Shown here: positions 1 to 8,319 of the stretch, piece by piece
How the letters are laid out: every line of letters begins with the position of its first letter
How positions within the stretch are numbered: the first letter of the stretch is position 1
Origin: Candidatus Leptovillus affinis
Lineage (GTDB): Bacteria > Chloroflexota > Anaerolineae > Promineifilales > Promineifilaceae
Direction: 5' to 3'
NCBI GenBank assembly: GCA_016705235.1
Contig: JADIYP010000002.1
Coordinates: 434,001-498,000 of the forward strand
DNA length: 64,000 bases
Program-made: the position numbers and the translations under genes
The notes under the pieces: model-generated
Told to the model about the DNA's origin: nothing
Database searches by the model: none
The model's input: the letters and a program-made list of their open reading frames with translations, nothing else

Positions 1-2
1 TA

Positions 3-740
3 GGAGGATTAGGGGGTCGACCATTGGACAACAATGCAAACACGCGGATTTTCTTTGGCGGCGGCGGCGGCGGCGGCGATGGTAACAATTCTTCTGCTTC
101 GGCAGGCGGTGCGGGTGGTGGATTAGTCATCCTTATTGCCGACAACACATCTGGCAGTGGCAGCATTTTAGCCAATGGCCAAACAGCCTTAGACACAGCC
201 AACAGTTTTGATGATGGCGCAGGCGGTGGTGGCGGCGGTGGGACAATTGTATTGAAAACGACATTGCTTTCTAGCAATACCTTAACCCTGACGGCTAATG
301 GCGGTAATGGTGGTAATCAGCCACTTGTAATTTATTTGGGACTACCCTATCCACAAGATGCAATGGGGCCGGGCGGCGGCGGCGGCGGCGGGTATCTGGC
401 CGTGGCTGCTGGCAGCGGTTCGCTGCTGACATCGACCGTAGACGGTGGGCTGAACGGCATCACCTTGAGTAAGGCGATGAACGGCGGCTTAACCGACACC
501 ACGCCGATTTTCCCGCCCAACGGGGCGACACAAGGATATCCAGGCGGCACGAGCATCATACTCAACAATGCAAATGCGATTACGTTTCCTGGCTGCCAGG
601 GGCCAACGGCCGTTACCCTTCAAGCCTTTACGGTCACCGGCAGCAGCAGTTTGCCAATCATCGGTCTGGGGCTTATCGGTTTACTGATGGCCTTCACCTG
701 GAACCAACGGCGGCGCATAGTTCACAGCCAGACAGCGTGA
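3..740 (+). CDS. Glycine-rich surface protein, C-terminal part (5' truncated by window)
   Basis: The frame is open to the left window edge, so this is the 3' part of a longer gene; the first start-like codon seen is TTG at 24, without a convincing ribosome binding site. The protein is dominated by Gly/Ala/Ser/Asn with runs of 5-7 glycines (about residues 13-20, 72-78 and 117-123 counted from that TTG). The last 35 residues form a tripartite sorting-like tail: a Ser-rich stretch, a hydrophobic segment (PIIGLGLIGLLMAF) and a basic cluster (NQRRRR-like). This resembles membrane-anchor or PEP-CTERM/IPTL-like tails in layout, but I see no exact known signature. Probable cell-surface or extracellular protein; function unknown. 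Much of the glycine comes from GGC/GGT repeats. Confidence 0.6.
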   Translation, partial: GGLGGRPLDNNANTRIFFGGGGGGGDGNNSSASAGGAGGGLVILIADNTSGSGSILANGQTALDTANSFDDGAGGGGGGGTIVLKTTLLSSNTLTLTANGGNGGNQPLVIYLGLPYPQDAMGPGGGGGGGYLAVAAGSGSLLTSTVDGGLNGITLSKAMNGGLTDTTPIFPPNGATQGYPGGTSIILNNANAITFPGCQGPTAVTLQAFTVTGSSSLPIIGLGLIGLLMAFTWNQRRRIVHSQTA

Positions 741-827
741 GTTTTTATGCGGTGGCCCCACCGCATCGACATCCGTCTGACCTGAACCGGGGAAAAGCGG
801 GCTGTTTGCAGCCCATCCAGCAATCGA

Positions 828-858
828 ATTGGCCGGCAGTCGATGACTGCCGGCCAAT
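828..858. repeat. Perfect 14-bp inverted repeat, 3-nt loop
   Basis: Arms ATTGGCCGGCAGTC and GACTGCCGGCCAAT around GAT. It lies 90 bases after the stop of the glycine-rich gene. No T-tract follows, so it could be a 3' stabilising hairpin or a remnant repeat rather than a classic terminator. Confidence 0.6.
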
Positions 859-1055
859 GGGCATGACACCACTCATACAAGCGCACGGCCGTTCCCCCAC
901 CCGCTTTTACTTCAGAAGCGGCCAGCCAGTCATACCAGCGGCTCAGGCGATCATCATTGGCGCGAGCTTGCACGGCCGTTTGTGACACAAGTCTTGGAAG
1001 GACGATTTCTTCCGTCACCCTCACCGTTCACACCCGGCGCGCGCTCGCCAGACAA

Positions 1056-1094
1056 AACAAAAAGCACCGCCTCTTTCGAAGCGGTGCCTTTCTA
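1056..1094. terminator. Bidirectional Rho-independent terminator
   Basis: Stem GCACCGC/GCGGTGC (1064-1070 and 1081-1087), preceded by A-rich sequence and followed by CTTTCT. It fits termination of the + strand gene at 740 and of the minus-strand gene ending at 1323. Confidence 0.6.
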
Positions 1095-1322
1095 GACGCA
1101 TATGTCAGGAGGGAAGCATACACGCCAGCTTTTCGGGCAATGCAGTACGAGGAAAAGGGGAGACACTGCCCTTAATCTAATCAGGGTTCCAGTCGCGTTT
1201 CTCGTGCCAGTTTTAGGGGAGGAATTTTTCCCTCGTACTTACCTGATCAAATCATGTGAAGCATACTCCCACAATGTGAGCGCGGCATTAATTTTGGCTG
1301 CTTCCCAGCCTTTGCTCAGAAT

Positions 1323-4091
1323 TTACTCAGCATCGATTTTAAAATCGGCCAATTGAATCGTCGCTTTAAGCAGGTCAGCTTCGCGTTCAAACGCAAAGCC
1401 CAATTTCTGGCTTACATGTCGCATACCCCGGTTTTCCGGCAGCATGTAGGCCAACACTGTTTCAATGCCTTCCTCTTTGCCGATGGTGAGCAGACGGCTC
1501 AACAACTGCGTGCCGATGCCAATGCCCTGGAACCCATCACTCACCAAAATGGCGTATTCGGCCTGGTTATTGACATGGGAGCGGGTTAACCGGCCGGCGG
1601 CCACTACTTCTGGCTCGCCCGCCTCATTTTTATGCGTCACCACCAAAGCAATAGTGCGATCATAGTCCACAAAGCAGATGCGGGTCAGGCGTTCATGTTC
1701 CACGCGCTGGTCCAGATTGAAGGAGCGGAAATAGCGCAGGTACACGCTTTTTTCCGATAGAGTGCGGTGGAATTGAACCATAAGCGGTTCATCTTCCGGG
1801 CGGATGGGGCGGAAGGTGAATTCTTCGCCGTTTTGCGCCTGGCAGGTGAAGATGTGGCGTGTGGGATACGGCCGTATCGCCAACCGCGGCAAGTCTTCTT
1901 CTTTCGTACCGGCATCATACAATACCACCCTGGCATCCAAGGCAATCAGATGCTCGGAAGAAGCAAACAGCGGGTTAATATCGATCTCCTTAATCCACCG
2001 TTGATCTACCACCAACTGACTAAAGCGCACCATCAAATCTTCCAACCCGGCCAGATCCACCGGGTCGCGCCCGCGAATACCTTTCAAGGCCTCGTAAATC
2101 TTCGTCCGCTCCATCATGCGGCGCGCCAACGTCGTATTCAGCGGCGGCAGCCCCAACGCCCGATCCTTAAAAACTTCCACCAGCGTGCCGCCCGTGCCAA
2201 ACAGCAGCACCGGACCAAACTGCGGGTCCGGGCTGCTGCCCAGAATCAGTTCGTAGCCTTCGTTCAGCTTCAACATCGGCTGTACGGTCACGCCCTTAAA
2301 ATCATTGGCGCTAAACTTCTCGGTCACCGACCGTTTCATCGATTCGTAGGCATAGCGCACTTCGTCGGCCGTCACCAGGTCCAGGCGCACCCCGCCCACA
2401 TCGGTTTTGTGGGTAATGGTTTCGGAGTTCAACTTGATGACAACCGGATAGCCTATTTCCTCGGCGACAGACACGGCTTCGTCGGCGCTGCTGGCCAATC
2501 GTGTAGGGACTGTGGGGATGTCATAAGCCGCCAACACCTGCTTCGATTCATACTCGGTGAGAATGGTTCGCCCGCTGCTGCGGATATTGTCAACCATTTC
2601 GCCCACCAGAAAACGCTTGTAGGCTTCTTCGTCCAAACCGGAGGGCAGCGAGGGGGTTTCGTACAGGCTTTGCAGACGGCGGTTGTAACGCCACATATAG
2701 TTAAAAATACGCGCGGCCGTGTCTGGATTGGTAAACGTGGGGATGTTAGCCCGGTTCAAAATCGTTTCCCCGGTGGCTACGTCCGCGCCGCCCATCCAAC
2801 TGGCGAGAATCGGTTTGCCAAAGGGATAACCGGCCGGGCGGGAGAATTTATCTTTGATGAATTCGGCCGTTTGCGTGGCGTCGGTCATGGCTTGCGGGGT
2901 TAAAATAACCAGCAGCCCATCGCTCTGCGGATCGTTGGCGATGATTTCGATGGCATCCGCATACCGGTCCGGACCGGCGTCGCCTAAAATGTCGATGGGG
3001 TTGCCGTGGCTCCAGGCTGCGGGCAAGATTTCGTTCAGTTTGGCCATCGTTTCGTCGGAAACGGCCGCCAATTGGCCCCCGCCGGTGATCAGGGCATCGG
3101 TAGCCAACACGCCGGGACCGCCGGCATTGGTGACGAGGGTCAGACGCGGGCCAAGGGCGCGCGGCTGTTTGGCCAGCACTTCGGCCATGTTAAACAGGTC
3201 GTCAATCGATTCTACGCGCAGAACGCCGCAGCGCCGGAAGGCGGCGGCGAGCACTTCGTCGCTGCCGGTGAGGGAACCGGTGTGGGATGCGGCCGCCTGA
3301 GCTGCGGCTTCGGTGCGCCCGGGTTTGATGACGATAATCGGTTTGGTCAGCGCCACTTCGCGCGCCGCCGACAGGAAGGAACGGGCGTTACCGATTGTTT
3401 CCATGTAGATGACGATGCTTTTGGTGCGCGGGTCGTCGCCCAAATAGGAGATCAGGTCGCCCCAATCGACATCGAGCATGGAACCGATGGAGACGAAGGC
3501 GCTGAAGCCGACGTTTTCACGGAAGGACCAATCGAGAACGGCCGTGCACAATGCCCCACTCTGGCTGATAAAGCCAACCGAACCAGGGTTCGCCATTGCG
3601 CTGGCGAACGTGGCGTTCAAGCCGGTTATCGGATTCATTACCCCCAGGCAGTTGGGGCCAAACACGCGCATATTGCCCCGGCGCGCCTCGGTCATGATGC
3701 GTCGTTCCAGTTCCACCCCTTCCGGCCCAATTTCCTTAAACCCGGCCGAGATGACGATGGCTCCTTTGACGCCCGCATCCACGCATTGGCCGATGATGTC
3801 GGGCACGGTTGGCGCTGGCGTTACAATGACGGCCAGATCGATTTCGTCGGGAATATCGGCCACGCTGGGATAGGCTTTGATCCCCAGAATGCTGCGCCGC
3901 TTTGGATTGACCGGGAAGATAGCCCCGCCAAAGGAGCTGCTCATCAAATTCCAGACAATCGTTCGCCCAACACTGCCTTCTTTTTCTGTAGCGCCAATCA
4001 CAGCGACACCCTTGGGCTTAAAAATAACGTCCAGCGGGTTTTGTTCGTAGTGCAGTAAATTGGCTGTTTTATCACGATTTAAATTACTCAT
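1323..4091 (-). CDS. Bifunctional acetate/acyl-CoA ligase (ADP-forming) with C-terminal GNAT acetyltransferase domain
   Basis: About 922 aa from the chosen ATG at 4091, which has AGGAGA six bases upstream; the frame is open to 4163 but that start has no ribosome site. Domain order: CoA-binding Rossmann domain (GVAVIGATEKEGSVGRT near the N-terminus), succinyl-CoA ligase-like domains with NCLG(V)MNP and the SHTGSLTGSD segment around the active-site histidine, ATP-grasp domain (YPVVIKLNSETITHKTDVGG), then a GNAT domain in the last ~170 residues (FQGIGIGTQLLSRLL). Family members either make acyl-CoA/ATP reversibly or, when GNAT-fused, act as Pat-type protein lysine acetyltransferases whose ligase part may be catalytic or regulatory. 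Which applies is not decidable here. Stands alone, convergent with the upstream gene. Confidence 0.9.
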   Translation of the reverse strand: MSNLNRDKTANLLHYEQNPLDVIFKPKGVAVIGATEKEGSVGRTIVWNLMSSSFGGAIFPVNPKRRSILGIKAYPSVADIPDEIDLAVIVTPAPTVPDIIGQCVDAGVKGAIVISAGFKEIGPEGVELERRIMTEARRGNMRVFGPNCLGVMNPITGLNATFASAMANPGSVGFISQSGALCTAVLDWSFRENVGFSAFVSIGSMLDVDWGDLISYLGDDPRTKSIVIYMETIGNARSFLSAAREVALTKPIIVIKPGRTEAAAQAAASHTGSLTGSDEVLAAAFRRCGVLRVESIDDLFNMAEVLAKQPRALGPRLTLVTNAGGPGVLATDALITGGGQLAAVSDETMAKLNEILPAAWSHGNPIDILGDAGPDRYADAIEIIANDPQSDGLLVILTPQAMTDATQTAEFIKDKFSRPAGYPFGKPILASWMGGADVATGETILNRANIPTFTNPDTAARIFNYMWRYNRRLQSLYETPSLPSGLDEEAYKRFLVGEMVDNIRSSGRTILTEYESKQVLAAYDIPTVPTRLASSADEAVSVAEEIGYPVVIKLNSETITHKTDVGGVRLDLVTADEVRYAYESMKRSVTEKFSANDFKGVTVQPMLKLNEGYELILGSSPDPQFGPVLLFGTGGTLVEVFKDRALGLPPLNTTLARRMMERTKIYEALKGIRGRDPVDLAGLEDLMVRFSQLVVDQRWIKEIDINPLFASSEHLIALDARVVLYDAGTKEEDLPRLAIRPYPTRHIFTCQAQNGEEFTFRPIRPEDEPLMVQFHRTLSEKSVYLRYFRSFNLDQRVEHERLTRICFVDYDRTIALVVTHKNEAGEPEVVAAGRLTRSHVNNQAEYAILVSDGFQGIGIGTQLLSRLLTIGKEEGIETVLAYMLPENRGMRHVSQKLGFAFEREADLLKATIQLADFKIDAE

Positions 4092-4163
4092 TTTTTCTCC
4101 TGTTGCCACAACGTTGTGGGAGCTTTCCAGCCAGCCCATGGGGTTCCGTGGGATAATTTCCAC

Positions 4164-4356
4164 GCAAACCCATCAACCATGACCGTGTGATGACGGTAGC
4201 TCGACTTTCTTGGCTCTCCAACCTGTATATTTTATGACGCTCCTGCCGGAAAGAATTTCGTTCCGCAAAGTAGTCGCCGTTGTTGTTTATAAATTTCTCT
4301 GGAAAGACCCTAAGGGTTTGAGTTCCTATGGCCTACCTTCTCTTGAGAAAACCCAT
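4164..4356. other. Intergenic region, no gene seen
   Basis: Spacer between the acyl-CoA ligase and pyrE. It contains one copy of the GACCCTAAGGGTTTG sequence at about 4307-4321, also found as inverted arms at 6175-6234. No other feature recognised. Confidence 0.4.
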
Positions 4357-4480
4357 AGTGCTTTGTTTTATGCCTCGTAGCCGCGGTATCCTTACCGCGT
4401 ATTTCCCAGAGCGCGGTAAGGATACCGCGGCTACAAATTCCACGAACAAAACTTGAAATTGTTTTTGTAACAAAGCGCTT
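4357..4480. repeat. Palindromic repeat with TAGCCGCGG hairpin core
   Basis: Ends AGTGCTTTGTT (4357) and AACAAAGCGCTT (to 4480) are imperfect inverted repeats. The core (about 4377-4433) is a long hairpin, GTAGCCGCGGTATCCTTACC...GGTAAGGATACCGCGGCTAC. The same core, with other ends, occurs at 37729-37785 and 42187-42243. Likely a miniature mobile element or REP-like hairpin. Confidence 0.65.
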
Positions 4481-4493
4481 CGTGTCTGTATGC

Positions 4494-5102
4494 TTACAAA
4501 CTTTGTAATACTTTTGCGCGGTCACGCGGTGTGATGCGGTTGTATGTTTCCAATGTAGCGAGCAGTTGGCGAATGGTCAGGGCGGCGTGTGGCTGGTAAC
4601 CAGCTTCGCGCAGCGTCTCCATGCCGCCTTGTTCGCGGTCTACAAGAACGATGGCGTCTCGGACATGAAGTCCGGCAGCTTTCAGGGCCACGATGGCTTG
4701 TAAGATGCTGTCACCGGAAGTGACCAAATCGTCGAGGACAACGGCCGTTTGCCCCACATGATATGCGCCTTCGATGTCTTTGCCCGTGCCGTAGCTCTTG
4801 GCTGTTTTGCGCGGGTAGATGAGCGGCCTGTCTGTGGCCAGCGATAAGGCTGTGCCCAGCGGCAGCCCGGCCATCGGCGCAGCGGCCAACAAATCGAACT
4901 CCAGGTCTATGAGCAGACGCTGGTAAACGGCCGTTGCCAACCGCAGCGCCGCCGGATAAGACACCAACATGCGCAAATCCAGATAAATCGGCGAAATTAC
5001 GCCGCTATGCAGCCGGAATTGGCCCAGGCGCACAGCGTTAATATCGAACAGGGTGAGGGCAAACTGCTCCAAATCGGGTTCGGGTAAGTGCATAAAACTC
5101 AT
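4494..5102 (-). CDS. pyrE: Orotate phosphoribosyltransferase
   Basis: 202 aa, normal length for the family. Catalyses orotate + PRPP to orotidine 5'-monophosphate + PPi in de novo pyrimidine synthesis, in the cytosol. Visible: N-terminal FxLHSGxxSPIYLDLR substrate segment, the AGLPLGTALS loop, the flexible-loop lysines (RKTAKSYGTGKDIEG), and the PRPP-binding motif TAVVLDDLVTSGDSI. Start ATG 5102 has only a weak AGGT upstream; ATG at 5093 is an alternative. It lies 49 bases after the class IV aminotransferase on the same strand, so both may share a transcript. PRPP motif contains an ACGGCCGT copy (TAV). Confidence 0.92.
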   Translation of the reverse strand: MSFMHLPEPDLEQFALTLFDINAVRLGQFRLHSGVISPIYLDLRMLVSYPAALRLATAVYQRLLIDLEFDLLAAAPMAGLPLGTALSLATDRPLIYPRKTAKSYGTGKDIEGAYHVGQTAVVLDDLVTSGDSILQAIVALKAAGLHVRDAIVLVDREQGGMETLREAGYQPHAALTIRQLLATLETYNRITPRDRAKVLQSL

Positions 5103-5151
5103 CTTATACCTGTTTTTTGCTGACAGATTGTAAACGGAGCGTCTTGCCCCA

Positions 5152-6042
5152 TCACTTAGCGGACGTCATGACGGCCGGTTGAATGGTCTTGGCCACAAAT
5201 TCATTATAAGCCATCAGCAAGCGCAGGCCAATGGGACCGGGACGGCCGTTTCCCACCTGCTTTCCCGCGATGTCCACCACCGGCAAAATTGCCCGCGACG
5301 AACCACTCAAAAACGCTTCATCTAAAGCGTTTACCTCGTCTCGATGCAGCGCCTCCAGGCGCACAGGAATCCCTAACTCCGGCAGCAAATCCAACACAAT
5401 CCGGCGCGTGATGCCTTCCAACACGCCTTGCCCGGCGGTGTAAACGATCCCCTCGCGCACGCCGTAGAAGTTTGTGCCTGTGCCTTCCAAAATATAACCC
5501 TGCTCGTTTACCAGCAGGTATTCATAAACTCCCTCCGCCTGCCCGACCGGATACCGCCGGCGGGTAACAGCAAAATCGGCCGTTTTGGCTAACGGCCGTG
5601 TCCGTTCTAAATCCAGCGCCAAATCCACCCGCACCCCATTGGCCACCATGTCCGGCGAGGGCGGCGTGAAGGGCATCAACGCGATCAACAGGCGGCTGTC
5701 TGTGCCCAGCGCCCACGCCGGTTCGGCCAATACGTCAAACCGCACCCGCGCCTCCGGGCGATGATATGCCGAGCAAACCGTGTGCAGCGCGCGGCGCAGC
5801 GCCGCCTCATCCAATTGGTAATCCCAACCCAACAAGACCATCGACTGCCTGGTGCGCTCGATATGCGCCGCCAGGTAGAGAAATTGATGGTGTGCAAAAG
5901 TGCGTAACGCCGAATAAACGCCCAACGCCAGACCTTCATACAGGTCATCGAAGGATCGGGCAGCCGGTGAAACGGGTAACGGCACTGGACCGCTGGCCGT
6001 CACCGCAAATAACTGCACGTCTTGGTGGTTTGTCTCAGACAT
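5152..6042 (-). CDS. Class IV PLP-dependent aminotransferase (branched-chain aminotransferase / aminodeoxychorismate lyase family)
   Basis: About 296 aa from ATG 6042; the frame extends to 6201 but the extra 53 residues look non-coding, and homologues begin a few residues before VQLFAV. Fold-type IV features: RSFDDLYEGLALGVYSALRTF near the N-terminus, HIERTRQSM, VRVDLAL..RTRPLAKTADF with the PLP-lysine position, the EGTGTNFYGV cofactor loop and TRRIVLDLL. Members act either on branched-chain amino acids (IlvE), on D-amino acids or as 4-amino-4-deoxychorismate lyase (PabC); the sequence alone does not settle which. Upstream of pyrE on the same strand. The start region lacks a clear ribosome binding site. 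Confidence 0.82.
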   Translation of the reverse strand: MSETNHQDVQLFAVTASGPVPLPVSPAARSFDDLYEGLALGVYSALRTFAHHQFLYLAAHIERTRQSMVLLGWDYQLDEAALRRALHTVCSAYHRPEARVRFDVLAEPAWALGTDSRLLIALMPFTPPSPDMVANGVRVDLALDLERTRPLAKTADFAVTRRRYPVGQAEGVYEYLLVNEQGYILEGTGTNFYGVREGIVYTAGQGVLEGITRRIVLDLLPELGIPVRLEALHRDEVNALDEAFLSGSSRAILPVVDIAGKQVGNGRPGPIGLRLLMAYNEFVAKTIQPAVMTSAK

Positions 6043-6174
6043 CGGGCCAGATTTTAACTCTACTTCTGCGCGCCGGGTATGCCATATGTCACCCATTCCC
6101 GTGATGATCTTCCGGGCAAGATGACTCAGGAGCGCCAGAGCGTAAGATTGGGTGCTTGCTGGTGAGTACTCGAA

Positions 6175-6234
6175 AGACCCTAAGGGTTTGAACGAACGCA
6201 AAATGGATTTCTCAAGGCCAAACCCTTAGGGTCT
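6175..6234. repeat. Perfect 16-bp inverted repeat AGACCCTAAGGGTTTG
   Basis: Arms at 6175-6190 and 6219-6234 with a 28-base loop. A single arm recurs at about 4307-4321. It lies in the divergent intergenic region between the aminotransferase and the acyl-CoA ligase; could be a small repeat element or hairpin. The remaining spacer 6239-6485 shows no other feature I can support. Confidence 0.65.
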
Positions 6235-6485
6235 GCAAAGATGATGGGCGATAAAAATAAAATTGCCTATTGACACAGGTTATGATACATTGGAAATAGG
6301 CGTGAAATTCCCGTAACATTTTTGACCTGACGCACAATTTTATCAGTCTACAAGAACGGGTTGAGCACTTTGCAAGAATTCTTTGAGCCAAAGAAAACCA
6401 GATACATTCCCCTCTATGGCTTGGCCTTTTTGCCTCGCTCACAGCCCGTTCGCCCCATTCAACCCCCAAATTCAGGAGAAGACAG

Positions 6486-8270
6486 ATGACCGTGGATACC
6501 GTTCTGCATCGACTGCACGAAAACGGCCGTAAACGAGCCAATGCCCCTGCCTATTACGTCAAGGCAACCGATCACTGGGTGCCAACAACCTGGCAGGATT
6601 ATCTGAATGAAGTGCGCCAGGCAGCCAAAGCCCTGATCGCCCTTGGCTTCCAGCCAGACGAAGGCGTCTGCATTCTCGGCTTCAACCGGCCAGAATGGAC
6701 GATCTTTAATCTGGCCGGGATGCTGGCCGGCGGCCACTCCTCCGGCATTTATACGTCCAATTCCCCCAACGAAGTCCAGTACATCGTCCACCACTCCGAA
6801 GCCCCCTTTGTCCTGGTGGAAGACGATGCTCAATGGCAAAAAATCAACGAAAAACGCGGCGAACTGCCCGGACTGCGAAAAGTGATCCTCATGAAGGGCG
6901 CATCCGTGGACGATCCGCTGGTTCTTACCTGGGAAGCTTTTCTGGCCCAGGGTAAAAGCATCGGCGACGACAAGGTTGATGAACGGCTCAACGGCCTAAA
7001 ACCGGACGATCTGGCCCAATTGATCTATACATCCGGAACCACAGGGCCGCCTAAAGGCGTCATGCTGTCGCACAACAATCTGGTCTGGACCGCGCAACTG
7101 GCGGCCGAACTGTTAGGCATTACGTCGTCCGATTCGTCGCTTTCCTACCTGCCGCTTTCCCACATTGCGGAACAGATGTTTACCATCCACACGGCCGTTA
7201 CCATGGGCTACCAGGTCTACTATGCCCAATACTCGCCCCAAGAATTCCTCGTTAGCAACCTCTGCGAAGTGCAGCCCACCCTCGTCTTCGGCGTGCCGCG
7301 CATTTGGGAACGCTTCCGCGATGGCGTCGTCGCCAAATTAGGCCATGCCACCGGCGCCAAAGCCAAAATCGCCGCCTGGGCGATCGACGTAGGCACGGAA
7401 GTTTCGGCCTTAAAACGGCAGGGCAAAGAACCATCAGGTCTGCTGGCTATCAAGTTCAATCTGGCCAACAAACTGGTCTTTTCCACCATTAAAGAAGGCC
7501 TGGGATTGACCCGCGCCAAATTCTGCATCACCGCTGCCGCGCCCATCTCGCCCGACATCATCAGCTTCTTCAACAGTGTAGACATCCCGCTGTTTGAATT
7601 GTATGGCCAGTCTGAAGACTGCGGGCCGACCACAACCAATCTGCCCCACGCCAACAAAATCGGCAGCGTTGGCTGCACCTTGCCCGGCACCGAAGTTGTT
7701 CTGGATACCGATGGCGAGATCATGGTCAAAGGACCACACGTCTTTTTAGGCTACTTCAAAGAACCGGTGGCTACCGAAGAAACCCTGTACGATGGCTACC
7801 TCCACTCCGGCGATTTGGGCCAATTCGACGAAGACGGCTACCTGACCATCGTTGGCCGCAAGAAGGAAATCATCATCACCTCCGGCGGCAAAAACATTGC
7901 CCCGAAGAACATCGAAGCCGCGCTGAAAAATATTCCTATGGTGGCCAACGCGGTGGTCATTGGCGAACAACGCCGCTACATCACGGCGCTCATCACGCTG
8001 GACCCGGTGGCGGCTAACAAATTCGCCAGCGACAACGGCATCACCGGCCAGGAACTGCACAATCATCCAAAGCTGCGCGAAACGCTGCAAAAAGGCATCG
8101 ACGAGATCGTCAACGTCCATTTCGCCCGCGTGGAACAGGTGCGCGATTTCCGCGTTCTGCCGCGTGACTTCACCGTCGAAGACGGCGAACTGACGCCGAC
8201 CTTGAAGATCAAGCGGCGCATTGTGAACCAAAACTTCGAAACAGAAATCGAGTCGATGTACAAAGAATAA
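6486..8270 (+). CDS. Long-chain acyl-CoA synthetase (AMP-forming)
   Basis: 594 aa, start ATG 6486 with AGGAGA five to six bases upstream. Activates fatty acids to acyl-CoA through acyl-AMP. Motifs: P-loop YTSGTTGPPKGVMLSH, LPLSHIAEQ, LYGQSEDCG (A5), HSGDLGQFDEDGYLTIVGRKKEIIITSGGKN split as A7/A8 (SGDLG, DEDGYLTIVGRKKE, GGKNIAP) and a C-terminal catalytic lysine region (TPTLKIKRR). Similar to FACL/bubblegum-type ligases of 590-600 aa. Cytosolic or peripheral membrane. Followed by a terminator, so it is probably monocistronic. Contains ACGGCCGT copies read as NGR and TAV. Confidence 0.93.
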   Translation: MTVDTVLHRLHENGRKRANAPAYYVKATDHWVPTTWQDYLNEVRQAAKALIALGFQPDEGVCILGFNRPEWTIFNLAGMLAGGHSSGIYTSNSPNEVQYIVHHSEAPFVLVEDDAQWQKINEKRGELPGLRKVILMKGASVDDPLVLTWEAFLAQGKSIGDDKVDERLNGLKPDDLAQLIYTSGTTGPPKGVMLSHNNLVWTAQLAAELLGITSSDSSLSYLPLSHIAEQMFTIHTAVTMGYQVYYAQYSPQEFLVSNLCEVQPTLVFGVPRIWERFRDGVVAKLGHATGAKAKIAAWAIDVGTEVSALKRQGKEPSGLLAIKFNLANKLVFSTIKEGLGLTRAKFCITAAAPISPDIISFFNSVDIPLFELYGQSEDCGPTTTNLPHANKIGSVGCTLPGTEVVLDTDGEIMVKGPHVFLGYFKEPVATEETLYDGYLHSGDLGQFDEDGYLTIVGRKKEIIITSGGKNIAPKNIEAALKNIPMVANAVVIGEQRRYITALITLDPVAANKFASDNGITGQELHNHPKLRETLQKGIDEIVNVHFARVEQVRDFRVLPRDFTVEDGELTPTLKIKRRIVNQNFETEIESMYKE

Positions 8271-8282
8271 CTCAGGAAGGCA

Positions 8283-8316
8283 AAAGCCTGGCTTCTCAAG
8301 AGGCCAGGCTTTTTAG
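8283..8316 (+). terminator. Rho-independent terminator after acyl-CoA ligase
   Basis: AAGCCTGG / CCAGGCTT stem with T-run at 8310-8314. Unusually, the next gene starts at 8320, directly after the T-run. Confidence 0.85.
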
Positions 8317-8319
8317 ATT

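Larger units (their letters stand above)
741..1322. other. Intergenic region, no supported gene
   Basis: About 580 bases between convergent genes. It holds two hairpins (828-858 and 1064-1087, listed separately) and two copies of ACGGCCGT. Short open frames here (for example 722-1024 minus) have no recognisable domain and are not supported. Confidence 0.5.

Noticed and set aside
722..1024. 100-aa minus-strand frame
   Set aside because: Starts from GTG right after a stop, no domain, and it runs across hairpins and ACGGCCGT copies.
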